Positions 25,877 to 34,354 of a stretch of 64,000 nt of DNA are shown here, piece by piece. The stretch covers positions 124,001 to 188,000 of the forward strand of contig CAWGDC010000002.1 in the NCBI GenBank assembly GCA_963821325.1, written 5' to 3'. The notes under the pieces are model-generated. The model searched no databases and had not been told where the DNA came from. It was given only the letters and a program-made list of their open reading frames with translations. Source of the DNA: PALSA-555 sp963821325 (GTDB lineage Bacteria > Actinomycetota > Acidimicrobiia > IMCC26256 > PALSA-555). The position numbers and the translations under genes are program-made. Positions within the stretch are counted from its first letter, which is position 1. Every line of letters starts with the position of its first letter.

Positions 25877-25903
25877 GAGTCGCGGCTTGATGGACCGCGA
25901 GTC
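25877..25903. repeat. Palindromic intergenic repeat
   Basis: Arms gagtcgcggc and accgcgagtc, spacer ttgatgg. Confidence 0.85.
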
Positions 25904-26097
25904 AGATGCTCGCGCCAACCCCAGGGTCGAGGATACCTTTCCCCCGATGCGGTCCGACGTCGAAGGGTTGAGGTCCCATTAGGTCCGACCGGCCGATGTC
26001 ACCTGCGCGAGCGTGCGCAGCGCGGGCGCTGACGGCCGGGACGGGATCACGATCTGGGCCGGACACGTCATTGTTCACTCCTGCGCATTGTGTTTCG

Positions 26098-27087
26098 ATG
26101 CGGAATGACGCTAGGAGATCGGTGGGATCGAGACGGTTACGGATCCGGCTGAGCGCTATCAGTCTGGCCGGCGCAACAGCATTGGTTGCTGGCGGCGCGG
26201 CACTAGAAGCGCCGCCGCCGCGTGGCGGCTCCGGTTCCGCAGGTGCTCTGGCCAGCGCGCCGACGGTCTACTACCTGGCTACCGGTGACTCTCTGGCGGC
26301 TGGCTTTGCGGCCCCGCCCGGCCAGGGGTACGTGGACGATCTGGCCGTCCATTACCGCAACTAGATCCCGGGTCTGCTCGTGGCCAATGTCGGCTGCTCG
26401 AGCGAAACCACTGCCACCATGATCCACGGCGGGATCTGTTCGTACCCCCATGGCTCGCAGCTGGGGGCCGCCGAGGCGTTCCTGGCCTCCCATCAGGGTG
26501 AGGTGGGCCTCATCACCGTCGACATCGGCGGCAACGACGTCCTCCCGTGTGCCTCTTCACCCACACCCCAGCCGTGTTTCACCCAGACGCTCGTCACGAT
26601 GGATACCAATCTCAGCGAAATCCTGGCTGGGCTGCGTCAAGCGGCGGGCCCGTCGGTCCCGATCGCGGCCATGAACTACTTCGACCCATTCCTCATCTAC
26701 TGGCTCGATGGGCCGGCCGGACAAACACGAGCCCAGAACTCGGTAGCCGGGATTGGCGTCCTCAACGCCCATCTGGCCTCTGACTATGCGGCCTTCCGCG
26801 TACCCGTGGCTGACGTCGCCACCAGCTTCTCCGTCACAGATTTCTCAGACCTGGTCGCCTCGCCATGGGGAACGATCCCCAAGAACGTGGCGCTCACTTG
26901 CACTTGGCTCGATGTGGAATGCCGCATCAGCGGCCCGCAAGGATTCGGCGACGAAGCCAACGCAACCGGCTATCAGGTAATCGCGAGCGCATTCGAACAG
27001 ATTGTTGCCCCCATCGTTCCAACTGCCCCCGTCGTACCCTTGCCTTCGCCAGCACCCGTTGGCATCGTCCCTCGGTTCACCGGTTAG
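26098..27087 (+). pseudogene. SGNH/GDSL hydrolase interrupted by an in-frame TAG
   Basis: A signal-like N-terminus (IRLSAISLAGATALVAGGAA) is followed by the catalytic block TGDSLAAGF and then a TAG at 26362-26364. The same frame continues without shift as VANVGCSSETTATMI, TVDIGGNDVL (Gly/Asn oxyanion blocks) and a C-terminal half to 27087. The full product would be ~329 residues, normal for exported SGNH esterases. A nonsense mutation or a single-base error explains it; readthrough is less likely. The catalytic Ser lies before the stop and the rest after it, so the truncated product should be inactive. Confidence 0.8.
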
Positions 27088-27397
27088 CGCGCACAGGCCT
27101 GGCGGGTCGTGCCAATTTGGCTCCGCGCGAGTGGGGAACGTCAATGGGGTCGAGTCGTTCTTCGCGGTGGGGAGCCATGGCCGTCCGAGTCCCGAGCGTC
27201 GGCACCACGTGAAGACGGACATACTCCGAGTAGCGGGCCCACGTCCTCGGCCGCACAGAATGCACGATGGCACCAAGCCATTCGTCGAGAAAGGCTTCGA
27301 ACCGCGGTGATCCCGCCGAGTCCCCGTCGTCAGTGCCGCTTCGATCGCTGAGCATTTCGAGACCTCTCAATACGCTCCGGCCTCGGTCCGAGGACAC
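27077..27397 (-). pseudogene. Tyrosine recombinase (integrase) N-terminal remnant
   Basis: Within this frame FEAFLDEWLGAIVHSVRP and RTWARYSEYVRLHVVPTLG match the SAM-like core-binding domain of phage-type tyrosine integrases (pattern xxFLxxWL...TxxxYxxxVRxHVxPxLG). After PTLG the similarity decays and no catalytic domain with R-H-x-x-R-H-Y is found. It is therefore a relic, evidence of a past mobile element at this place. Confidence 0.55.
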
Positions 27398-27481
27398 CGG
27401 GCCCTCGGATTGCCCAACTGCGACCGTTCATTTCACTGCGTCACAAGTACAGCAGGGGAGTGACAGTCATCGCGGACGGCC

Positions 27482-27508
27482 GACTCGCGGCCTGGGACAC
27501 CGCGAGTC
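27482..27508. repeat. Palindromic intergenic repeat
   Basis: Arms gactcgcggc and accgcgagtc, spacer ctgggac; 78 bases beyond the nucleotidyltransferase stop. Confidence 0.9.
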
Positions 27509-27585
27509 GCGGGTTCCCGTGCATGCGACCGCGTCCGCGCCCGCTGCTCGACGTTTGGGCGAGATGGCGATCTGCCGTCTCGCGG

Positions 27586-28116
27586 TCAGTGATCGCCGAG
27601 TGCGTCGCGCCAGCGATCCTCGACGCCCCACTCAGCGGCCCAGTGGATCACATAGGCCTGGTCAAACGCGATCCCCGTCGAGAGTATGGAGCGGATGTCG
27701 TCTTGGTCCCTCGGCCGCCAGGCGATGAGCTTGTGGATGAAGACATCCTCGACGGCAAGCACGTGGTCACGGGCACGGTCGATCGCGAGTTGCTGATATT
27801 CGGTCGTCGCGACAATCAGATCCACCTGACCGTCTGTACGGCGCGCACGGATCAGATGAGGCTCTCCCTGATCCTGGAGCAGCCGGACATCGAAGCCCGC
27901 CTTGACCAGGCCCGAGACCAGGCGTTCGTCCCAAGCTACGAGAAAGTCAATGTCGGTTGTGGGCCGCGGTTTGGATCGGTAATAGGCGGCAGCGACTGCC
28001 CCGATCAGGGTCCACCTAGCATGGAGGTTCTCGAGAAGACTGCTAACGGCGAGGAAGCATGCCTCGTTCTCGGGCTCTTTCGAAGAACTCGAGCTCGGGG
28101 ATTTGCTCATGCTCAT
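27586..28116 (-). CDS. Nucleotidyltransferase-fold protein (AbiEii/MNT toxin-like)
   Basis: A 176-residue protein. TLIGAVAAAYYRSKPRPTTDIDFLV matches the minimal nucleotidyltransferase core: the G[A/S]xA helix, then the DID metal-binding aspartates. A helical C-terminus (EDVFIHKLIAWRPRDQDDI) is typical of AbiEii-type and DUF6036-type proteins. Such proteins act as toxins by nucleotidylating tRNA or other targets. The start ATG has agagga four bases upstream and lies inside the preceding gene, overlapping it by 74 bases, an arrangement common in toxin-antitoxin operons. It lies next to an integrase remnant. Confidence 0.8.
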   Translation of the reverse strand: MSMSKSPSSSSSKEPENEACFLAVSSLLENLHARWTLIGAVAAAYYRSKPRPTTDIDFLVAWDERLVSGLVKAGFDVRLLQDQGEPHLIRARRTDGQVDLIVATTEYQQLAIDRARDHVLAVEDVFIHKLIAWRPRDQDDIRSILSTGIAFDQAYVIHWAAEWGVEDRWRDALGDH

Positions 28117-28246
28117 CGTCCTCTAGTGGCTGAAGCCCCATCGCTACGCGCTTCGAATGCGTGATCTGACGCAGCCAACGCCGCTGTTGCTCTGTTGCGG
28201 GGGTATGGCTCTCCGCCTCAACTAGGAACTCGGAGAGCCTCACCAT
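28043..28246 (-). CDS. Small charged protein overlapping the nucleotidyltransferase gene (possible antitoxin)
   Basis: A 67-residue hydrophilic protein (MVRLSEFLVEAESHTPATEQQRRWLRQ...) from the ATG at 28246; longer starts exist. It has no recognised domain. Position directly upstream of, and overlapping, the nucleotidyltransferase gene suggests the antitoxin or partner of that pair. That is inferred from context only. Confidence 0.5.
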   Translation of the reverse strand: MVRLSEFLVEAESHTPATEQQRRWLRQITHSKRVAMGLQPLEDDEHEQIPELEFFERARERGMLPRR

Positions 28247-28370
28247 GCGCTCTCGATCACGTCGACTGACGGGCACAGAACAAGTGTACGCCCACGTGCC
28301 GCACGACTTGTCGCCTGGAGAGGCAAACATCTCTCCTCGAACTCTTTACGCGGAGTCCATGCGAGTCTGA

Positions 28371-28397
28371 TGACCGCGGTCTGTGGGACCGCGAGTC
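28371..28397. repeat. Palindromic intergenic repeat
   Basis: Left arm tgaccgcggt (one base lost), right arm accgcgagtc; 98 bases beyond the TIR gene stop. Confidence 0.8.
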
Positions 28398-28494
28398 ACC
28401 CCAGTGGTGGCTTCAGCTCGGCGCCAATGAGGTGCCGGCAGGGGATCCGGTTCGCGCCGACCGCGACTCTTGACATATGTCGGGATTCGTCGGT

Positions 28495-31400
28495 TCACGA
28501 CGGGCAAGTTGGCCGGTACGAGCCGGTGGCGACGTACTCATCCCACTCGGCCTGCGTGAGGTTGTGGTGAACAATCGAGCACGCCGCGTGGAGCCATGCG
28601 GCAGGGTCGACGGTGAGCGCCACCATCGATCCCTTCGAGCCGGCGGGGTCGTACGAGCCAGCGGTCAGCGCAACAAGGCTCCGTCCATCAGTCGTGTATC
28701 CGAGGCTGTCGATGCTGTTGGGCTGCTGGGTAATGGTTCCGAGGAGCTGGTTGCTCGATGTGTCCCAGATCCGGACACCGCCGGTGCCGTCGCCGACGGC
28801 AAGCTGCGAACTGTCCGGGCTGAACGCGAGAGCGGTGACGGCGAGCGGTCCCGGTGAGGCCAGTTGCACCGGTTGGGGATGGTCGGAGACATGCCACAGT
28901 TCAACTCGACCGTCCGAGAAGCTGGTGGCGAACTGCGTGCCGTCGGGTGCGAACGCTGCTGGACCGACGAAGTTGCCGTTCGCCTCGATGGGGGGTTCTC
29001 GTTGAAGCTCACCGTCGAAGTCGACGAGAACCTGGAACGCACCTCCGGCGTGATCCTCTTCAGCGGCGATCACGACATCGGCGCCGGGTCCAACCGTGAG
29101 CGATTGTGGGAGCAGATCGACGTGGTTCACGGAGATGAGTCGAGGGTTGGGCGAGGAGACGTCGATCCGGGCGACCGTGTCACGGCTGGTCCCGCTGGCC
29201 CCGGATTCGTCGGCGCAGCCGATCACCAGCGTGTGGTCGTCCGGACTGAGTCCGACACCAGTGAGGGTGTGGCTGCATGCCCGACTGGGCAGGTCGATCT
29301 GACGCCGTGCACCTGACTTCACGTTCCACAACGCCACGGCTGGGCGGCCGCAGTTGCCGTTCTGCGAGCTTTGGACTGGGGATGCGATGTAGTCACCACT
29401 TCCCACGTACTGAAGAAGGTTCGTGACGAAGCCACATTGGTCCCGCCCGAGCTCTGCGCTCGTTACTCGGACCTTCTCCCTTCCGGTCGTGGCGTCGCTC
29501 ACCTCTTCGTCCCCGCTTGGCGTGCTGACGAGGAGCGAATCTGCGTGCGGGCCAACAGCGACAAGGCTGACACCAGTCGGGCTTCGCAGTGGTTGTGTCA
29601 GCGCGTCCCCGCCGCTTGTGGACCAGACCTTGAGCTCCCCAATGCCGCTGTCGGGCGCCGCCATCAAGCCTCCGTCAGGCGAGAACGCGACGACGCCCGC
29701 TTCGTAGGGTGACAGGGACGGCTCTTCAACGCTTGGGCGGATCTCGATGGCGCTCGGCGAGCGAAAGACGCGAATAGCTCCCGTCACGGTGTCTCGTGTT
29801 GCGATGACCTTCCCGTCGTCCGCAAAGCCTGACACCGGCGCAGTGGGTGTCGTCGGGACATTGATCGTCGAGCTGCTGGTCATGCCAGAGGCCACGCTGC
29901 AGTGGCTGACGATTGCACGAGTACCGCCGGAGATCAATGTCGTGAGCGTCCGGCCATCAGGCTCAACGAGCGTTGTCAGAGGCTGAGGTGTCGTGGGAGG
30001 CATCCGGTACTGGCCGTCATATGCGCCCCCGACGTCGGCCGCGCAGGGTTGGCCAACTGTGCCCCCGGTGTCGGCGTTCCACGCGTTGATCACGTCGAGG
30101 TAATCACCGGCGGCGGAAGGGTTGGCCTCGATCGTGCTCACCGCGACGATGCCCCCGTCCGCGCTCAGCGCAACGCCGACCGCGGGCTCTTCGGCGGACA
30201 GGATCTGCGTTGGGATGGATCGAACCAGCTGGCCGCGAAGACCGTCCCAGATCTCGACGTTTCCTTGATCGTCGACCAACGCCAGCCGCGGTGCCGCTGA
30301 GCTGATGGCCCATTGGTTGCCCACGCTGCCACCCGGGATCGAGTGCAGGCTTCCGGTTTGCAGATCCCGGACCTGCAACGAGTTCTGCTGAGTCCCGTAC
30401 TGGTAGGCGGCGACCGTTCGGTCGCGATCGCCAAACGCGATCGGGCCGATTCCGTACGGTGACCGCGGCGCGTTGGGGTGTGCGACTTCATGGCCCGACG
30501 CGAGATCCCAAATGCGGATGACACCGCCGTCTGCCGCGGCCACCAGCCTGCCATTGGAGCTGAAGGCAGCCGACCCCACGGTGCCTGAGCTCGTTGCGAA
30601 GTCGCGGTAGAGACCACGCTCAGCTTCGAGGGCTTGCAGGAGTGCCGCGTGGGTTGGCGCCCCCGCAGCGAAGTGATCGCCAGCAGCGGCGAGCAGGAGC
30701 GCAAGCCCGCCTCGACCGGTGGGGATCTGGCTCTCTGCCTCGGCGCTCAGCGATCGCGCCTCGGCGAGGTCAGCGGCGTGCCGGGCCTGTGCACGCTGCC
30801 CGAGCGCGATGACGGTCGAGGCGATCGCTAGGACCAAGAGGACGGAGAGGATCGACACGCCGGCACGAGCGACGCGCCGCAGCTTGTGCTGCTCGCGCAG
30901 ATCGTCGCTTTCAAGGTCCTCCTTCGGCTTTCCGTGTATCGGCGCTGCGAGATCGGCGACACAGCTCCGGTATCGCGGCAGCCGCAGGCTCAAGTCCGAC
31001 TCGTCGTGGGCCCAGCGGAGGTCGAGATACAGCGGCTCTCGATCGAAGGCCCCGCGCAACGCTGGATTCAATGCGGTCGATCGGTCCCAATCGAAGTCGC
31101 TGGCCGCGTTGACCCACTCAATGTCCCCTTCGGTGACAACGATGAGGATGCGATAGGCCGGCCGAGTCGCCAGCCATTCCTGCACCTCGCGGCCCACCCA
31201 CTCCGATGCTGCCGAAGCAGGTGACGCGACGAGGATGAAGAAGCGCGAATCGCCAAGCGCATCCGAGATCGCGGCCCACAGGTCCGGATTGACGGACAAC
31301 CCACTCGTATCACGAAACACGTGCAGGGCCCGTCGCTTGTACCAGGGCTTGGCGAGTCGCTGGAGGCCTGCTTGGACGCTCTGGGCGATCCTGATGTCAG

Positions 31401-31509
31401 CCGCGGCATGGCTATACGAAATGAAAGCGTCGTAGGTGCTCTGCACCTCGTCGTCGACCCGCGGGACTCGCTCCTCTGGCATGTCCATCCGTGCCCTCTG
31501 GCCAATCAT
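28495..31509 (-). CDS. TIR-transmembrane-WD40 protein
   Basis: A 1004-residue protein. The N-terminal TIR domain (~25-185) begins TYDAFISYSHAAAD and has SEWVGREVQEW, where W104xxxE108 includes the position of the NADase glutamate in catalytic TIRs. One membrane helix (SILSVLLVLAIASTVIALG, ~219-237) precedes a short linker and then ~700 residues of WD40-type repeats (VGSAAFSSNGRLVAAADGG, VVAFSPDGGLMAAPDSG, VTALAFSPDSSQLAVGDG), enough for at least one large propeller. The TIR would face the cytosol. No NACHT or cNMP-binding domain was found. Starts at 31488 or 31482 are alternatives, the former with a gaggg site. It lies 205 bases downstream of a TPR-SLOG-cyclase gene on the same strand. Confidence 0.88.
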   Translation of the reverse strand: MIGQRARMDMPEERVPRVDDEVQSTYDAFISYSHAAADIRIAQSVQAGLQRLAKPWYKRRALHVFRDTSGLSVNPDLWAAISDALGDSRFFILVASPASAASEWVGREVQEWLATRPAYRILIVVTEGDIEWVNAASDFDWDRSTALNPALRGAFDREPLYLDLRWAHDESDLSLRLPRYRSCVADLAAPIHGKPKEDLESDDLREQHKLRRVARAGVSILSVLLVLAIASTVIALGQRAQARHAADLAEARSLSAEAESQIPTGRGGLALLLAAAGDHFAAGAPTHAALLQALEAERGLYRDFATSSGTVGSAAFSSNGRLVAAADGGVIRIWDLASGHEVAHPNAPRSPYGIGPIAFGDRDRTVAAYQYGTQQNSLQVRDLQTGSLHSIPGGSVGNQWAISSAAPRLALVDDQGNVEIWDGLRGQLVRSIPTQILSAEEPAVGVALSADGGIVAVSTIEANPSAAGDYLDVINAWNADTGGTVGQPCAADVGGAYDGQYRMPPTTPQPLTTLVEPDGRTLTTLISGGTRAIVSHCSVASGMTSSSTINVPTTPTAPVSGFADDGKVIATRDTVTGAIRVFRSPSAIEIRPSVEEPSLSPYEAGVVAFSPDGGLMAAPDSGIGELKVWSTSGGDALTQPLRSPTGVSLVAVGPHADSLLVSTPSGDEEVSDATTGREKVRVTSAELGRDQCGFVTNLLQYVGSGDYIASPVQSSQNGNCGRPAVALWNVKSGARRQIDLPSRACSHTLTGVGLSPDDHTLVIGCADESGASGTSRDTVARIDVSSPNPRLISVNHVDLLPQSLTVGPGADVVIAAEEDHAGGAFQVLVDFDGELQREPPIEANGNFVGPAAFAPDGTQFATSFSDGRVELWHVSDHPQPVQLASPGPLAVTALAFSPDSSQLAVGDGTGGVRIWDTSSNQLLGTITQQPNSIDSLGYTTDGRSLVALTAGSYDPAGSKGSMVALTVDPAAWLHAACSIVHHNLTQAEWDEYVATGSYRPTCPS

Positions 31510-31714
31510 CAGGCCCCCGAGAGGCTATTGGGTCAGCTCACGACACGTACGAAGCAGGCCGCGACGCGGGAGCACACTGTGATCACGAGTTCGGAGCGCG
31601 AAGCGCCGCGGCCCGCTCGTCCGCTGACGAGCCCCACGTCTCGACGACGCTCGGTTGCCTCACCACGAGGACGCGAGTTGAGCACATCGCGACTCGCGAT
31701 GGTTGCGTCCGGTG

Positions 31715-33544
31715 TTAGGCGTGCCGCTTCAGCACGTACATCGGAAACACCCCGTACTCCTTCGCCGTCGGGATGTGCCCCACGTACTCGCAACTTAGGC
31801 TCTCTTCCTCGTCGAGCGCGAGCAGCGCGGCGAAGGCGTGAGTCACGTACACCTCGCCCTCGGGGGTGCGAGGCTCGATTCGCGCCGTCCGCGTGACCTC
31901 GGTGCCGAAGAAGGCAGGCTGCTTCAGGACCGGGTCCCAACCTTCGAAGACCGGCCCGACGTGGGCGCCGATGCGCAGCCCGAGCGTGGGGGGCAGGCCG
32001 AGGCGGTCGAGGTCGAGGTCGCGGATCGTGGCCTGCAAGGCGAGGCTGCACCTCGCCGCGGCTTGCACATCGCTCAGCACGACATAGAGGCCGTCGCCCC
32101 AGGTGTTCTGGTGGAGGATTTCGCTGTGGAAGCCGTCGAGCACCCCGCCGAGTCGGCCCATGACCCCCGTCATGAACGTCGGGATCTCGGTGTCGGTGAG
32201 CTTGCTGTAGCCGTGGAAGTCCCCGAAGAGCATGGCCTTCAGGGCCCGCGGCGGCTTGACGTGGGTTGCCTCGACGAGGGAATCCTCGCCCGTACCTTCG
32301 ACCGGGATCACGTGGGTCACATGGCCGCCGCGCTGCCAGGTCGCGACGTCGATGGCGGTGCCCGCCGCTCCCTTCGCGGGCTTGCGGTCCCAGACCACGA
32401 CCTGAGCGATCGGCGCGGTGAGGAACGCGGCACGGATCAGCGCCTCGCCCATCGCGACCCGGGCGCAGTAGTCGAACAGCGAGTCGTCGGCGAGGTACTG
32501 GCCTTGCGTGGCGTACGTCACCGACGTCGCTCCCTGCAGGCACCGGTCGAAGCGGCGAAGCCAGCCGTCGCCGCACGGCTCGACGGACACCGCCGTGAAC
32601 TCGTCTTTCGCGAACGGCAGCACGACGTGGAGCTCGGCGTGTCGATCGAGCAGTGCCTCGGCGAAGAGGATGTCGGCGCCGCTGGCGAGCGAGCCGTAGC
32701 CGAACCCGACGCGCTGTTCGTCGAGATGGGCCCGGATCGCCTCGGCCACCTTGGGCTCAGATTCGGCCAGGAACCGTCCCGTCTGGCCAGGCGGCGCGAC
32801 GCGGTGACCTCCGTAGTGGATCACCATCGGGACCGACAGCACGTCGAGATCCGCCGGGTTGATCCCACGCCGCGAGCAGATCAGCAGCAGCTGCTTGCGG
32901 GTCGCGGCGACCGACGCCAGCCGGTCCGTTCCGTAGCGCGCGGCGCGCGTCAGCGCCTCCCGCAAGCCGGTCGGGTCGCCGAGATGAATCGCGGCCTCCG
33001 CTTCGGTCGCGGCCTGCCAGTACCGGTCGTCGTCGGTCTGGGGCGAGGCCGCGCGGCACATGTCCCAGGCCTGGCCGGCGAGGTCGCGCGCCCGTGCCTC
33101 GTCGCCCGCGAGGAGCCACATGGTCGCGGCGTTGATGCAGGTATAGGGACGGTGCAGCCGGCGGTAGATGTCCTCGTACTTCCTGGCGGCGACCGCCGCT
33201 CGAGTCGTCCGCTCCGCCCCGCTTACAGCGAGCGCATGATCCTTCGCCAGGCGGGCGCGGAGCGCGGCGATGTCCTCTTGCAGCGCCGGGTCATCGCGGC
33301 TGGCGCGCTCCTCGATACGCGTCGACGCGAGCGCCTCGAGCGCCTGCTCCGTCGCCCCGGCTCGGGCGAGCGCCAGGATCATCTGGTGCTGCAATGAGCA
33401 CGCCGTGGGGTGCCCGTTGAGCGCCTCGGTGGCTAGGTCGAAAGCGGTGAGGTACTCCCCCCGGTCCATCGCCTCGCGGATCTCCTGCAGCCACGCCGCC
33501 TCGGTCGCGGGAAAGCTGGCAGTCGACCCTTCGCCGTTGGTCAT
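31715..33544 (-). CDS. TPR-SLOG-class III nucleotide cyclase protein
   Basis: A 609-residue soluble protein. Residues ~10-225 are TPR-like helices. Residues ~238-345 resemble a SLOG/Rossmann nucleotide-sensing domain (VIHYGGHRVAPPG, then GYGSLASGADILFAEALL and ELHVVLPF). Residues ~437-600 form a class III cyclase domain: MLFGDFHGYSKLT supplies metal Asp442, NTWGDGLY supplies Asp484, and GTEVTRTARIEP has the transition-state Arg region. By eye, the purine-specifying Lys is replaced by Asn480 and the usual VNxAAR is VTRTAR, so substrate choice may be unusual. It lies directly upstream of the TIR-WD40 gene. Confidence 0.82.
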   Translation of the reverse strand: MTNGEGSTASFPATEAAWLQEIREAMDRGEYLTAFDLATEALNGHPTACSLQHQMILALARAGATEQALEALASTRIEERASRDDPALQEDIAALRARLAKDHALAVSGAERTTRAAVAARKYEDIYRRLHRPYTCINAATMWLLAGDEARARDLAGQAWDMCRAASPQTDDDRYWQAATEAEAAIHLGDPTGLREALTRAARYGTDRLASVAATRKQLLLICSRRGINPADLDVLSVPMVIHYGGHRVAPPGQTGRFLAESEPKVAEAIRAHLDEQRVGFGYGSLASGADILFAEALLDRHAELHVVLPFAKDEFTAVSVEPCGDGWLRRFDRCLQGATSVTYATQGQYLADDSLFDYCARVAMGEALIRAAFLTAPIAQVVVWDRKPAKGAAGTAIDVATWQRGGHVTHVIPVEGTGEDSLVEATHVKPPRALKAMLFGDFHGYSKLTDTEIPTFMTGVMGRLGGVLDGFHSEILHQNTWGDGLYVVLSDVQAAARCSLALQATIRDLDLDRLGLPPTLGLRIGAHVGPVFEGWDPVLKQPAFFGTEVTRTARIEPRTPEGEVYVTHAFAALLALDEEESLSCEYVGHIPTAKEYGVFPMYVLKRHA

Positions 33545-33600
33545 GGCCGCACGGAGCTCATGGACCCGAGGCTAGAAGCCCTCAGCCAAAGCTGGTGCCC

Positions 33601-33627
33601 GACTCGCGATCTGGGGGATCGCGAGTC
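33601..33627. repeat. Palindromic intergenic repeat, first of an overlapping pair
   Basis: Arms gactcgcgat and atcgcgagtc, spacer ctggggg. Its last five bases are the first five of the next copy. Confidence 0.92.
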
Positions 33628-33649
33628 GCGGTTCCCACGACCGCGAGTC
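33623..33649. repeat. Palindromic intergenic repeat, second of an overlapping pair
   Basis: Arms gagtcgcggt and accgcgagtc, spacer tcccacg (same spacer as the copy at 7790). Confidence 0.9.
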
Positions 33650-33875
33650 ACGGCAGGTCTAGGCGGGCTGCATTGCGTGCAGACGACGCTGGCCTGGCTG
33701 ATGGATCTAATCCGGAGCGAAGGCTGAACCCGATGCATCGTCCGATGCCCGATTGCACCTGCAGCTTACGAAACACCCCTTGCAGCTAGGCAGCGTCTGT
33801 CGAAATTCAGGAAGAAGTCGATTAGTCCCCCGTGCATCCGCTAGATGCTCGACACCGGAAGTAGAGGGACTGCAT

Positions 33876-34184
33876 ATGACCTCCACCGGACCATCGGCGG
33901 CGCCACGAAAGAAGGCGCCAGCCAAGAAGACAACGAAGAAGGCTCCGGCCCGGAAGCAGGCCGCCAGAGCAGATCACGAAATTGGCCGGGCTATTCACCG
34001 CGAAATCAGAGAGCTGCAGCGTCTGTTGAGGACTGTCGAGGTCGAAGTACGGAAGGTAGCCAAGCGCGCTGAACAGGCTGGTAGACAACTCACGCAGCGT
34101 GGTACCCCAAGGCCAACACCAAAGAAGACCGCGAAGAAGGTCACGAAGACCTCGCGGGCCAAGAAGGCCAAAGCACCGAAATAG
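33876..34184 (+). CDS. Lys/Ala-rich histone-H1-like protein
   Basis: A 102-residue very basic protein. The N-terminus RKKAPAKKTTKKAPARKQ and C-terminus PKKTAKKVTKTSRAKKAK flank a helical middle (EIGRAIHREIRELQRLL). Such Lys/Ala/Pro/Thr repeats are typical of bacterial H1-like nucleoid proteins that bind DNA non-specifically. The ATG at 33876 is preceded by gaggg nine bases upstream. Confidence 0.75.
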   Translation: MTSTGPSAAPRKKAPAKKTTKKAPARKQAARADHEIGRAIHREIRELQRLLRTVEVEVRKVAKRAEQAGRQLTQRGTPRPTPKKTAKKVTKTSRAKKAKAPK

Positions 34185-34222
34185 TCCCGCGGGTCGTCAG
34201 CGCTCGAGCGCCTCGAACCAGA

Positions 34223-34249
34223 GACTCGCGGTTCCATGGATCGCGAGTC
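34223..34249. repeat. Palindromic intergenic repeat
   Basis: Arms gactcgcggt and atcgcgagtc, spacer tccatgg; 38 bases after the histone-like gene. Confidence 0.9.
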
Positions 34250-34354
34250 GCGATCTCCTTCAATATCGCCGGCGGACTCAGACTTCGGATCAGGCGCTGC
34301 CCGGCTCGTAGTGCGTGGAGGAGGCCTAGCCGTTGAGGCAGGTACGGTACTGCG

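Larger units (their letters stand above)
25700..26097. other. Divergent gap with duplicated leader and two palindromic repeats
   Basis: It carries the leader shared with 1778-1940, including the conserved 19-mer at 25760-25778, and repeats at 25836-25862 and 25877-25903. No gene was seen. Confidence 0.5.
33545..33875. other. Divergent gap with two overlapping palindromic repeats
   Basis: Two repeats sharing five bases (33601-33649) lie here. No gene or clear promoter was found. Confidence 0.5.

Noticed and set aside
31692..31711. gactcgcgat half-site between the TIR and SLOG-cyclase genes
   Set aside because: No partner arm within a plausible distance.
31838..33397. Long plus-strand open frame opposite the SLOG-cyclase gene
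   Set aside because: Antisense shadow; no recognisable domain, and the minus-strand protein has cyclase metal motifs.
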